Both the position numbers and the translations under genes were made by a program. Below, one piece after another: positions 9,199-17,193 of a stretch of DNA of 64,000 nt (position 1 is the first letter of the stretch; every line of letters begins with the position of its first letter). The notes under the pieces were generated by a model. It had not been told where the DNA came from. It saw only the letters and a program-made list of their open reading frames with translations, and made no database searches. Origin of the DNA: Stutzerimonas stutzeri (GTDB lineage: Bacteria > Pseudomonadota > Gammaproteobacteria > Pseudomonadales > Pseudomonadaceae); assembly GCF_024448955.1 (NCBI RefSeq), contig NZ_JAMOIH010000010.1, positions 124,001 through 188,000 on the forward strand, in the 5' to 3' direction.

Positions 9199-9828
9199 TT
9201 AACAAAACAGTGCATCGATACGTGAATTGGCCCGTTTAAAGGCTTCATCGAACTGACCGCCGCCGATAGCCGTGTATTCCAGGCTGACCATCGTCACGTC
9301 GTGGATGCCCAGCATGCCCAATGCTGCGGTCAGGTAGGGCTCCTGGAAGTTCATGTGTGCGTACGCTCCGCCTTCTTCATAACCATGGCCGCCTCGCACA
9401 AGCAGCAAATACGCTTTCTTGTCGTTCAGCAGGCCAGCATAAGGGCTTCCGGGTGTGCCGGGTACCAGGCGGGTCGTGATTCCCATGCGGATAACCTGGT
9501 CGATATAGGCCTTCAATGGACTGGGCACCGACAGGTTGTGCATGGGGCAGCCGATCACTATCTGGGTGGCTTGCTTGAGCTCGCTCACCAGTTCGTCGCT
9601 GAACGCCAGGGTGTTTTTTTGTTGTTGGTCGCGGTCCTCGGGCCGCGTGAATGCGGCCTGAACCCAGCGCTCATCGACGTGTGGAATTGGCTGGTTGCCC
9701 AGCTCCCGGTAGATGATCTCGCCGCTCGGGTACCGAAGACGCCAGAGTTGCACGAAGCGTTCAGTCATTTGCCGGCTGTACGACGCGCTGAGCTGCGGGC
9801 TGGTGTTGATGACGAGCAGTTGTTCCAT
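9199..9828 (-). CDS. azoR: FMN-dependent NADH-azoreductase / quinone reductase
   Basis: 209 residues from the ATG at 9828, with AAGGAGT 5 nt upstream. Flavodoxin-like fold: N-terminal MEQLLVINTSP with the phosphate-binding serines (SASYSRQMTERF), GCPMHNLSVPSPLKAYIDQV around the FMN site, and LLLVRGGHGYEEGG. This is the AzoR family, which reduces quinones and azo compounds by two-electron transfer and helps against thiol-specific and quinone stress. It is the third gene of a unit with the ScsB-like reductase (31 bp gap) and the double-thioredoxin protein. That placement suggests electrophile or thiol stress rather than dye degradation as its physiological role. Confidence 0.9.
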   Translation of the reverse strand: MEQLLVINTSPQLSASYSRQMTERFVQLWRLRYPSGEIIYRELGNQPIPHVDERWVQAAFTRPEDRDQQQKNTLAFSDELVSELKQATQIVIGCPMHNLSVPSPLKAYIDQVIRMGITTRLVPGTPGSPYAGLLNDKKAYLLLVRGGHGYEEGGAYAHMNFQEPYLTAALGMLGIHDVTMVSLEYTAIGGGQFDEAFKRANSRIDALFC

Positions 9829-9859
9829 GAACGACTCCTTGGTACTTCGATAGTCAGAA

Positions 9860-11950
9860 TTACTGTTGCACCAGTTCGAGCAGCGAGCCCGGTCCGAGGA
9901 TCTGGGGCAACAGCCGTGGTTCGGCTTCGCCCGCTCCGTACCACAGGTACAGTGGAACGCCTGAACGACCGTGGCGTTCGAGAAATGAGGTGATGGCAGG
10001 ATCGCCATTGGTCCAGTCACCCCGCATCATTTCAACCCCGGCAGCGGCAAAAGCCTGTGCGGTCGCTTCACGGTTGATGGCGAGTTGCTCGTTCACCTTG
10101 CAGGTGATGCACCAGTCGGCGGTGAAGTAGAGAAACACCGGTACCTTATCAGCGCGCAGTTGAGCTAGTTGCTGCTCGTCGAATGCGCGTCGCTGCACAT
10201 CCAAGGTGGGCGCGGTTTGCCCAGGGACCTGGCTCCAGCCCAGGCCGAGCGCCAAAATCAATGCAAGAGCAGCGGGTAACCATGCGTTGCGTCTCTGTCT
10301 TTGCTGCCGCAGGCCGGTCAGCCAGAGCCCGAGTGAAAGCAGCATGGCGCAGCCCAGGGACGCGACCAGCGCATTGACCGGGACCTGATGGCTGAGTACC
10401 CACAGGAGGGCGAGCGCGGTGAGGAACATCGGCACCGCGAGGAGGCGGCGCAGGGTACCCATCCAGGGTCCGGGTTTGGGCAAGCGTCGTTGCAGCGCGG
10501 GGATGAGCCCCAGCATCAAGAAGGGTAACGCTATCCCCAAGCCAAGCCCGGCGAATACCAGCATGGCTGCGGCAGTCGGTAATACCAGCGCTGCGCCTAG
10601 GGCCGCAGCCATGAAAGGCCCGGAGCAAGGCGTGGCGATGAAGGCAGCGAGCGCGCCGGTCCAGAATGCGCCGCCAGCGCCGCTTTGGTTGGTTAGCTTG
10701 GTACCGGCATCAAGTGCTGCCAGCTCGAACAGCCCGGCCAAATTGAAAGCGATGGCAGTGGTGAGCAACATCAGGGTCAGAATTACCGCCGCGTTCTGCA
10801 ACTGGAAGGCCCAGCCCACTTGAGTGCCAGCGGCTCGCAGAACGAGCAGGACGGCGCCCAGCAAGACGCACACCAGCACCACACCGCTGGTGTAGGCCAA
10901 GGCGTCGCGACGAGCTATCGCCGGGCTGATGCCAGAGCGCGCCAGGCTCATGGCTTTGAGGCTGAGGATGGGAAAGACGCACGGCATCAGATTCAGCAAT
11001 AGCCCGCCGACAATCGCCCCGGCCAGGGCAAGCAGGATGATGCTCAAGCTGTTGTCGGATGTGCTATCGAGCGCGCTTGCCGGGCCGACGCGTTTCGCAT
11101 CTATATCCAGACCTAAGCTGTCGCTCAGTTTCAGCGTGGCCTGGAAAGCATCGGGTACCTGATCCCCCACGCTCGTTTCAATGATCAGTTCATCGCCGCG
11201 TCGCTCGACGCGTTGGGGAGCGGCATTGTCGATCGCCCCCTTGGTTGCGGAAAACAGATGGGGGTTTTGGATCGATACGCTGGCCGGAAGGGGCACGCGA
11301 AGGCGTAGGAGATTGCCTTCTACGTCAAAGCTGGTCGGCGCGGCCAGCGGCCGGGGCAGAGCCTGACGCCAACTGGCAAAACGGGCCGCAACATCCGGCA
11401 ACTGGTGACCATCGCCTACGTGCAATGTCGTGTCCAGTGAGGCGCGCTCAGGAACGCAGGCGTCATACCGACAGGCCAGATATTGCATATCCACTCGGAT
11501 CGGCAACGGGGTTCCGTCTGGCAAGTTGTCGTCGAGGGTCAGGTCTACCAGCAGCGCATAAGGGTGCTCGTAGACATGGTTCATCAAACCTTCGATCAAC
11601 AGCGTCTGCGGCAACGGATAGGCTGGTTCGCCCACCGTTATACCGTCCGGCAGATGCCAGGTGAACTTAGCCGGGAGGCCGACATCGCCTGGCTGCTTCC
11701 AGTAGCCGTGCCACTCGCCCTGCGGTTCCATGTAGATCGCCAATGTCGTGGTCGATCCAGATGAAGGCGCCTCGGTTGAAGCGATCAGCGACGAGGCGAT
11801 CAACACCTCGTCAGGACCAGGCATCTCGGCGGCCATGCCAGGCAGGTTGATCATGCACAGGCAGCAGCAGAGCAGGAGCCTTTTTAGCGATAGCAGCGGC
11901 ATGCGGGTCCTGAGGGAGGTATCGAGTAGGTAAAGAAGAGAAGGCGTCAT
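9860..11950 (-). CDS. ScsB/DsbD-like protein-disulfide reductase
   Basis: 696 residues. The ATG at 11950 has GGAGG just upstream and gives a signal peptide ending near MAAEMPG. Three parts are seen: an N-terminal periplasmic DsbD-alpha/ScsB-type beta domain (residues about 45-290, with a Cys pair in LACRYDACVPE), a DsbD-beta membrane domain of about eight helices (about 300-560) with the paired cysteines in NLMPCVFPILS and ATPCSGPFM, and a C-terminal thioredoxin domain with WCITCK. Electrons pass from cytoplasmic thioredoxin across the membrane to periplasmic partners. The long N-terminal domain resembles ScsB of the copper/redox-stress scs locus more than housekeeping DsbD. The likely partner is the thioredoxin-like protein encoded 34 bp upstream. 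Confidence 0.88.
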   Translation of the reverse strand: MTPSLLYLLDTSLRTRMPLLSLKRLLLCCCLCMINLPGMAAEMPGPDEVLIASSLIASTEAPSSGSTTTLAIYMEPQGEWHGYWKQPGDVGLPAKFTWHLPDGITVGEPAYPLPQTLLIEGLMNHVYEHPYALLVDLTLDDNLPDGTPLPIRVDMQYLACRYDACVPERASLDTTLHVGDGHQLPDVAARFASWRQALPRPLAAPTSFDVEGNLLRLRVPLPASVSIQNPHLFSATKGAIDNAAPQRVERRGDELIIETSVGDQVPDAFQATLKLSDSLGLDIDAKRVGPASALDSTSDNSLSIILLALAGAIVGGLLLNLMPCVFPILSLKAMSLARSGISPAIARRDALAYTSGVVLVCVLLGAVLLVLRAAGTQVGWAFQLQNAAVILTLMLLTTAIAFNLAGLFELAALDAGTKLTNQSGAGGAFWTGALAAFIATPCSGPFMAAALGAALVLPTAAAMLVFAGLGLGIALPFLMLGLIPALQRRLPKPGPWMGTLRRLLAVPMFLTALALLWVLSHQVPVNALVASLGCAMLLSLGLWLTGLRQQRQRRNAWLPAALALILALGLGWSQVPGQTAPTLDVQRRAFDEQQLAQLRADKVPVFLYFTADWCITCKVNEQLAINREATAQAFAAAGVEMMRGDWTNGDPAITSFLERHGRSGVPLYLWYGAGEAEPRLLPQILGPGSLLELVQQ

Positions 11951-11984
11951 GGCGCCTCCTCCCGGAACCACGGGGCGAAGCGGG

Positions 11985-13031
11985 TCAACGCAGCGCCTTG
12001 ACTGCCTCTACGAGATTGCTGTCCTGAGGTTTGAGAATATTGGCGACACGGCCTTGCGCATTCAGGAGGACCACCGTCGGAATATCCCGAATGGCGAAGG
12101 CGCGAAACAGTTCATCCTGCTCGTCGAGCGCTAACGGCAATGCGGTAGGTGTGGTGGTCTTGTAGTCCTGCAAGTCGCTGGCCGAGACCCACAAACCTGA
12201 GGAAACGCCCAGCCACTCGATATCGCTTTGGCCCATCAAGCTATCCACGTCCTTGCGTACCCGTAGGCAGGCCTGGGAGGTCTCGGGGCGGCTTTCCTCG
12301 AGGTAGGACTCGCACCAAGGCGCGAAGAACACCAGTGCGCGCGGCTTATCACCCTTGCCCAGCTTTACCTGATCACCGTCGAGGGTTTCGATGTTCAGGT
12401 CGGTCACGGTGTCGCCCACGGCAAATTGCGGTGCTTCGGGTGCTGCATCAGTCTTTGAGCGGCTGACAGCGGCTGTTTGCTCTGATACGGCGCTCTCTAA
12501 TGCGGCATGTAGCGCCTGGTCATCAAGATGGCCGATGTGTGATATCCGCCCATCCCGGCCGATCACCACATGCTGGGGCGTGACCCGCAGGTTGAGATCC
12601 GCCGCCAGGCCGCCGTCATCGATCACGATCGGCATGGTCAGCTGATGCTCCTTGCGGTATGCGCGTATCGAGTCAATGTCGTCGCTGAAGCCGGTGTTTA
12701 CCGCAATGACCTCCACCTTGTCGCCCATCGTCTGTTGCAACTGCTCGAAGCCCGGCATCTGCTGGCGGCAGGGCACGCACCATGTGGCCCAGAACTTCAG
12801 GTAAACGGGCTTTTCCCCGTACAGCTCAGCCAGGTCGATCTTTTGTCCATCAATGGTTTCGAGCACGGCAGCCGGCCCAGGCTGCCCGATCAGCGAAGCA
12901 CCAGCGGTGCGTGCCCGTCGCTCGCCCTCATCGTCCAGGCTGTCATCGGCGTGAGCCAAATGGAGTGCGCTACCGAGCACGAGCAGCGCCGCGAATTGCT
13001 TGATGAATGAGAGGAGGGACGGTGATCGCAA
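11985..13031 (-). CDS. Exported protein with two thioredoxin/TlpA-like domains
   Basis: 348 residues using a TTG at 13031, which has AAGGAG 6 nt upstream; an ATG at 13058 has no such site. A signal peptide (basic start, LLSFIKQFAALLVLGSALHLAHA) directs it to the periplasm. Domain 1 (about 45-175) is TlpA-like with an intact FWATWCVPCRQQ active site and a cis-proline region LRVTPQHVV. Domain 2 (about 200-345) keeps the fold (VFFAPWCESYLEE, IRDIPTVVLLN) but lacks the second Cys of the CXXC. It is first in the operon with the ScsB-like reductase and AzoR, and so is the likely periplasmic substrate or partner of the reductase. Its promoter faces that of the MocR regulator. Confidence 0.85.
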   Translation of the reverse strand: MRSPSLLSFIKQFAALLVLGSALHLAHADDSLDDEGERRARTAGASLIGQPGPAAVLETIDGQKIDLAELYGEKPVYLKFWATWCVPCRQQMPGFEQLQQTMGDKVEVIAVNTGFSDDIDSIRAYRKEHQLTMPIVIDDGGLAADLNLRVTPQHVVIGRDGRISHIGHLDDQALHAALESAVSEQTAAVSRSKTDAAPEAPQFAVGDTVTDLNIETLDGDQVKLGKGDKPRALVFFAPWCESYLEESRPETSQACLRVRKDVDSLMGQSDIEWLGVSSGLWVSASDLQDYKTTTPTALPLALDEQDELFRAFAIRDIPTVVLLNAQGRVANILKPQDSNLVEAVKALR

Positions 13032-13090
13032 AGGAAACTCCTTAGCCTGGATGTGCATTAATAGATCGTTCTAGCGCTGCATCATATTGA

Positions 13091-13104
13091 TTGAAGGTTC
13101 AATA
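13091..13104. promoter_or_regulatory. Palindrome in the divergent promoter region (possible operator)
   Basis: ATTGAA-GG-TTCAAT is a perfect 6+2+6 palindrome in the 164-bp gap between the thiol-redox operon (start 13031, minus) and the MocR regulator (start 13196, plus). The position suits a shared operator. No binding site is established for this regulator. Confidence 0.45.
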
Positions 13105-13195
13105 AAAAGGCCCATGAATAGCGAATCCGACTGTACCATCGGTGCGCCTGATGTTGATTTCCTCTTTTTCATTAATGCCAGCGAGTGAAGGCTGC

Positions 13196-14602
13196 ATGAA
13201 AGATCTGCGTATTGAACTCAACCGCGAGGCGGGGATTTCGCTGGTTGAACAAATCGTTGGAGCCATCGGCAGATCGATTGGCGAGGGGCATCTATATGCG
13301 GGTGCCCGCTTGCCATCCTGGCGGGACCTCAGCGTTCAGCTGGGCGTTGCTCGTGGCACCGTGCGTGCGGCTTATGAACGACTGATCGACGAGCAACTGA
13401 TCGTCTCCCGTGGCGCTGCGGGTACCTTTGTCGCGCAGCCGTTGCCTGCGGTCCGACCGACTGAAGCCAGCAGTCTGCGCTCGCCATTGCCGGACTTCTA
13501 CCAACATCCATTCAGCAATTCGCCCATGGTGTTTCAGGTCGGCATTCCCGCGCAGGACGTTTTTCCCTACAAGGTGTGGTCACGCATCGCCGCGGGCGCA
13601 GCCCGTGAGGCTGCGATGGCACCGGTCAGCTACCCGGACCCTCGCGGGGAGCCGGGATTGCGAACCGAGATCGCCGCCTATCTTGCAGTGGCGCGAGGCA
13701 TCATCTGTGCGCCAGAGCAGATCGTCATCACCTCGGGCTACTCCGGTGGTCTTGGGCTGATCCTGCATGCGCTCGGTTTGCGAGGGCAGACGGCGTGGAT
13801 GGAGGATCCCGGCTATCCGATGACGCGAACGTCGCTTTCCATGGCGGGGGTTGAATCGATACCGGTCAGGGTTGACGCACATGGGCTGGATGTCGAAGAG
13901 GGAATCCGACGAGCGCCAAATGCGGCGTTGGCAGTCGTCACCGCTGGACAGCAGGCACCTCTTGGGGTGACGTTGTCGCTGTCACGGCGCCTTCGCCTGC
14001 TGGAATGGGCAGATAAAAACGGTAGTTGGATTATCGAAGATGACTACCTGAGCGAACTTCAACTTGCCGGTCGGGCGGCGCCTGCGCTTGCCTCTCAGGA
14101 TCGGTCAGGCCGTGTCATTCACATCGGCACTTTCAGCAAGACCATCAATCCGGGCCTGCGTCTGGGGTTTGTCGTAGCGCCAGCATCCTTGGCCAACCGG
14201 GTCGCGGACACAGCGGCTGCGCTGGCACCCGCTGCGTCGATCGCCAGCCAATGGGCACTCGCAGAGTTCATGCGCAAGGGGCACTACCTGCGCCATCTGC
14301 GCAGAATGAAGCGCACCTACAGCGCCCGGTTGGTCGCTTTACAGCGTGCCTTGAGCGTTCCAGCCACGACCGAGGTGATGGCGGGGTTGGCTTTGCTGCT
14401 GCACTTGCCTCAAGGCGCCGACGACGTTGCCATTAGCCAACAGGCATTGGCATTCGGGCTTGCACCCTTACCGTTATCCATCTGGTATGCCGATGCCGCG
14501 CAGGCCCGAAGCGGCTTGCTGCTCGGCGTCACCAACGTTCCAGACGAAGGCATCAAGGACTGCTGCAGCCGCCTGGTTCAGCTCACTGACGCGCTTATAT
14601 AG
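13196..14602 (+). CDS. MocR-family (GntR HTH + aminotransferase-fold) PLP-dependent regulator
   Basis: 468 residues from the ATG at 13196 (GAAGG just upstream). Residues 1-75 are a GntR-type winged helix (SLVEQIVGAIGRSI...LPSWRDLSVQLGVARGTVRAAYERL). Residues about 100-465 are a fold-type I aminotransferase domain with the PLP lysine K315 in HIGTFSKTINPGLRLGF. MocR proteins such as PdxR and GabR bind PLP, sometimes plus an amine, and control a divergent gene. Here the divergent genes encode a thioredoxin-like protein, an ScsB-like reductase and AzoR. PLP biosynthesis genes, the usual PdxR target, are absent. Control of the redox operon is inferred from this layout only. Confidence 0.88.
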   Translation: MKDLRIELNREAGISLVEQIVGAIGRSIGEGHLYAGARLPSWRDLSVQLGVARGTVRAAYERLIDEQLIVSRGAAGTFVAQPLPAVRPTEASSLRSPLPDFYQHPFSNSPMVFQVGIPAQDVFPYKVWSRIAAGAAREAAMAPVSYPDPRGEPGLRTEIAAYLAVARGIICAPEQIVITSGYSGGLGLILHALGLRGQTAWMEDPGYPMTRTSLSMAGVESIPVRVDAHGLDVEEGIRRAPNAALAVVTAGQQAPLGVTLSLSRRLRLLEWADKNGSWIIEDDYLSELQLAGRAAPALASQDRSGRVIHIGTFSKTINPGLRLGFVVAPASLANRVADTAAALAPAASIASQWALAEFMRKGHYLRHLRRMKRTYSARLVALQRALSVPATTEVMAGLALLLHLPQGADDVAISQQALAFGLAPLPLSIWYADAAQARSGLLLGVTNVPDEGIKDCCSRLVQLTDALI

Positions 14603-14963
14603 AAACGGAAAAGCCATACTGTTGCAGCGTGTTCGGCCTGTGCAAGACTATTCCAATGACTGGCCGTGCTCGCTTCATCGACGGCGAGGGGAAACGGATG
14701 ACCAGTGTCGGGCGGCACCTGGAGTGGCGACAGAGCTGGGTATGTACACTCAACTTGTTTAGCGTTGTTCAATACAGACGCGCATGGGAGGCAGCTCCTG
14801 GCCGAAATCACCCCGTCATGCGGTGATGCGCCCGGAACAGCAGTTGTGGGCTGCCGGTCGGTTTCTAGGCGTTGCACTACAGCCCAGCACTGCAGCACAT
14901 CAGTCTCAGACGACTGACTCTTCGCCCACCGGAACCCACTGCGCCACACGGCGTCCATGAAAC
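14603..14963. other. Intergenic region with no recognised gene
   Basis: About 360 bp between the MocR gene and the acetoacetate-decarboxylase-fold gene. A long minus-strand open frame crosses it and runs into the next gene, but it has low-complexity shadow-type composition and no ribosome site. A short inverted repeat (TGGGCTG at about 14848, CAGCCCA at about 14881) is present. I see no clear promoter. Part of the region may be eroded coding DNA. Confidence 0.4.
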
Positions 14964-15605
14964 ATGGACAGACTCGACGAAACCACTTATCCCGAAGCCC
15001 CCTGGCATTTGACCGGCACCGCTTGTGTGTCGGCCTGGCGGGTGCCGACGCGGGAGTTACCGCCAGCGCCGAAGGGGCTGGGCTATGCCACATTGGGTGA
15101 CAACGCTCTGTTGTTGACGATTTGGGCCGCCTATCTGCCAGGCGGTACGTTGGCTTACAACGAGCTGGCGGTAGCAGCGGTGATGCGGGGGCACGGCATG
15201 CTGGCGCCGGCCGGTACGGTGACGCATATCTGGGTCGACGAGGAGCGCTCGGTTGCTGGTGGCCGCCAGCTGTGGTCGATCCCCAAGCAAATGGGCGATT
15301 TCGTCATCGAGCCAGGTACCGGTGAGCGTGGCTTCGCTGGGCAGTTGAGCGCCGACGATCAGGCGGTGGCCTCGGTGCGCTTCGCGCCGAACATGAGCTT
15401 GCCAGGCCGGCCGAGCGCCAGTGGTTTCGTGATTCAGCAGAACGATTGCGGGCTGTTGCGTACCCGCTGTCGTGGCTGGGGACGGATAGTCACCGGGCGC
15501 GCCGAGTGGGATTTTTCCACTACCGGCCCGCTGGCCTTTCTGCATGGCCGCGCGCCGTTTTTCAGCCTGTATCTGCGCGATCTGCAGGCCTCGTTCGGCA
15601 TCTGA
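14964..15605 (+). CDS. Acetoacetate decarboxylase-fold protein
   Basis: 213 residues. It matches the acetoacetate decarboxylase (ADC) superfamily: LAYNELAVAAVM at about 64-74 (the ADC Glu76 region) and GGRQLWSIPKQM at 99-110, equivalent to the active-site GREIxGYPKK segment. The Schiff-base lysine is probably K108. The second lysine of the classic KK pair, which lowers the pKa of the first in decarboxylases, is Gln109 here, so the protein may carry out another Schiff-base reaction or be non-enzymatic. It faces a desaturase-like flavoprotein gene whose stop lies 4 bp away. Substrate unknown. Confidence 0.8.
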   Translation: MDRLDETTYPEAPWHLTGTACVSAWRVPTRELPPAPKGLGYATLGDNALLLTIWAAYLPGGTLAYNELAVAAVMRGHGMLAPAGTVTHIWVDEERSVAGGRQLWSIPKQMGDFVIEPGTGERGFAGQLSADDQAVASVRFAPNMSLPGRPSASGFVIQQNDCGLLRTRCRGWGRIVTGRAEWDFSTTGPLAFLHGRAPFFSLYLRDLQASFGI

Positions 15606-15609
15606 ACGA

Positions 15610-17028
15610 TCAGAAATCTTCTCCGGGTTCGCCCGTTCTCAACCAGCGACCGAGGCCGCCCGGCTTGGGCGGCGGTAACGCGAGTGACCGACCTAGGCCG
15701 CGCTCGGCAAGCACCGCTTCTGCGGCCAGCGCGCCGGCTCGGGTGGCGCTCTCCATGCAATACGGCAAGCTGGTATCGACCCAATCACCTGCTACCCATA
15801 AACCCGGCTCTACCGCCGTGTTAGGCCTTGCCGTTTCGGTGCCGGGGAAGGCAGCCGGAATCGCCATGGGAATACGGTGTACCGAGGCCGACAGCAGCGC
15901 CGCGCGTTGTGCCTCAGGCGCGAACTCGGCGATCTCCCGACGAGTGGCTTCGATGATCGCCGCGTCAGACAGGTGCTCGACCCGCTGACTCCAAATGATG
16001 TTGCTGGCTATCAGCGCACCGCCGCAGGTCGCCGGGCGGATATTAGTCAGGTTGTAGAAATCGGTGTTGAGGCCCTCCGGGTTCCACGGCCGAGCCCAGA
16101 AGCGCGAGGCGGTGATCGGCCGGTCGAACCAGAGGTAGCAACTGATATAGGGGCTCGGCTGGAAGCGGCGCGCAGTCTGCGTCAGCGCATGAGTTTCGGG
16201 CAGCAGCGGGGCGATGGCGGTCGGTTGCACGGCCAGCACCACCGCCGACGCCTCGACCTCTGCGCCGTTGCGCACGCGCACCCCGGTGACTTTCCCTTGC
16301 TGGCGCAACAGCCCGTCCACCCCGCAGCCGAGCCGCACCTCGCCGCCATGGCGACGGATGAATTCGATCGCCGGCCAGGCATAGAGGTCGCTTAGCCCGA
16401 CCTTTGGCATGCCGAAGGCGATGTCGTTGTGGCCGAGCGCCTGGGCCAGGAGACGCATCAGCGATGCCGCCGAGCAGCGTTCCACCGGGACTGCGAGGAC
16501 GGCGACGGCCGCCGAGGCCCAGAACCAGTCGATGAAGAAGCCGCTGACACCGCAGCGTTCCAGGTGCTCGCGCCCGCTGCGATCGTCCAATTGCATCAGT
16601 TCCGGCCCGCTGCTGCGTTGGGTGCGCCAGGCCAGTCGTGTGTTGCTCAGCAGATGACGCAAGGGCACGCTCGGCAAGATGCGCGGTAGGTTGCGGATGT
16701 AGTGCAGCGGGGCCGGCAAACCGCCGACTTTGAAGTGCATCGAGCGGCCGCGATCAAACACGGTCAGCAGCTCTTCGGTCTGCCACAGCACCTGATCCGC
16801 CGTGCCCAGCCGCTGGAGCAGGGCGCACATGTTGGCGTATTTGTTGAGCAGGATATGGGGGCCGATATCGACGCTGTCGCCCATTACCGGATCGGCCCAG
16901 CTCCGAGCCCGCCCGCCGGGCACGCCGGATGCCTCCAGGACGCTGACCTTCAGGCCTGCCTCGGCCAGCCAGACCGCTGCCGACAACCCGGCGATACCGG
17001 CGCCGATGATGACGACGTCGGGCTTCAT
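15610..17028 (-). CDS. FAD-dependent carotenoid-desaturase/HpnE-like oxidoreductase
   Basis: 472 residues. The N-terminal Rossmann motif DVVIIGAGIAGLSAAVWLAEAG and VLEASGVPGGRARSW are the FAD-binding signature of the phytoene desaturase / squalene-associated (HpnE) amine-oxidase family. The C-terminal GLWVAGDWVDTSLPYCMESATRAG closes the FAD site. The size fits HpnE (hydroxysqualene dehydroxylase), but no squalene or hopanoid genes are nearby, so the substrate is open. It converges with the ADC-fold gene, leaving 4 bp between the stops. A later tail (PPPKPGGLGRWL) is family-variable. Confidence 0.8.
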   Translation of the reverse strand: MKPDVVIIGAGIAGLSAAVWLAEAGLKVSVLEASGVPGGRARSWADPVMGDSVDIGPHILLNKYANMCALLQRLGTADQVLWQTEELLTVFDRGRSMHFKVGGLPAPLHYIRNLPRILPSVPLRHLLSNTRLAWRTQRSSGPELMQLDDRSGREHLERCGVSGFFIDWFWASAAVAVLAVPVERCSAASLMRLLAQALGHNDIAFGMPKVGLSDLYAWPAIEFIRRHGGEVRLGCGVDGLLRQQGKVTGVRVRNGAEVEASAVVLAVQPTAIAPLLPETHALTQTARRFQPSPYISCYLWFDRPITASRFWARPWNPEGLNTDFYNLTNIRPATCGGALIASNIIWSQRVEHLSDAAIIEATRREIAEFAPEAQRAALLSASVHRIPMAIPAAFPGTETARPNTAVEPGLWVAGDWVDTSLPYCMESATRAGALAAEAVLAERGLGRSLALPPPKPGGLGRWLRTGEPGEDF

Positions 17029-17193
17029 CCGGTGGTTGCGCCGCAGCGGGAGGGTTGACAGGGCATCGGCAGCACTCTTCGGGACTCGGGTCTGCTTGTG
17101 ACTCCGCGCGCCGTGGAAGATGCCGAAGCGGGAGCTTTCGACGCTCGCCGGAACCGGCTGAGCCGCCTTTCGACGGCTCGTGGACCGGATGGC

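Noticed and set aside
14578..15093. Minus-strand frame of 171 residues across the gap before the ADC-fold gene
   Set aside because: Overlaps the start of a well-supported gene, no ribosome site, and no recognisable domain, though I cannot exclude an old pseudogene.
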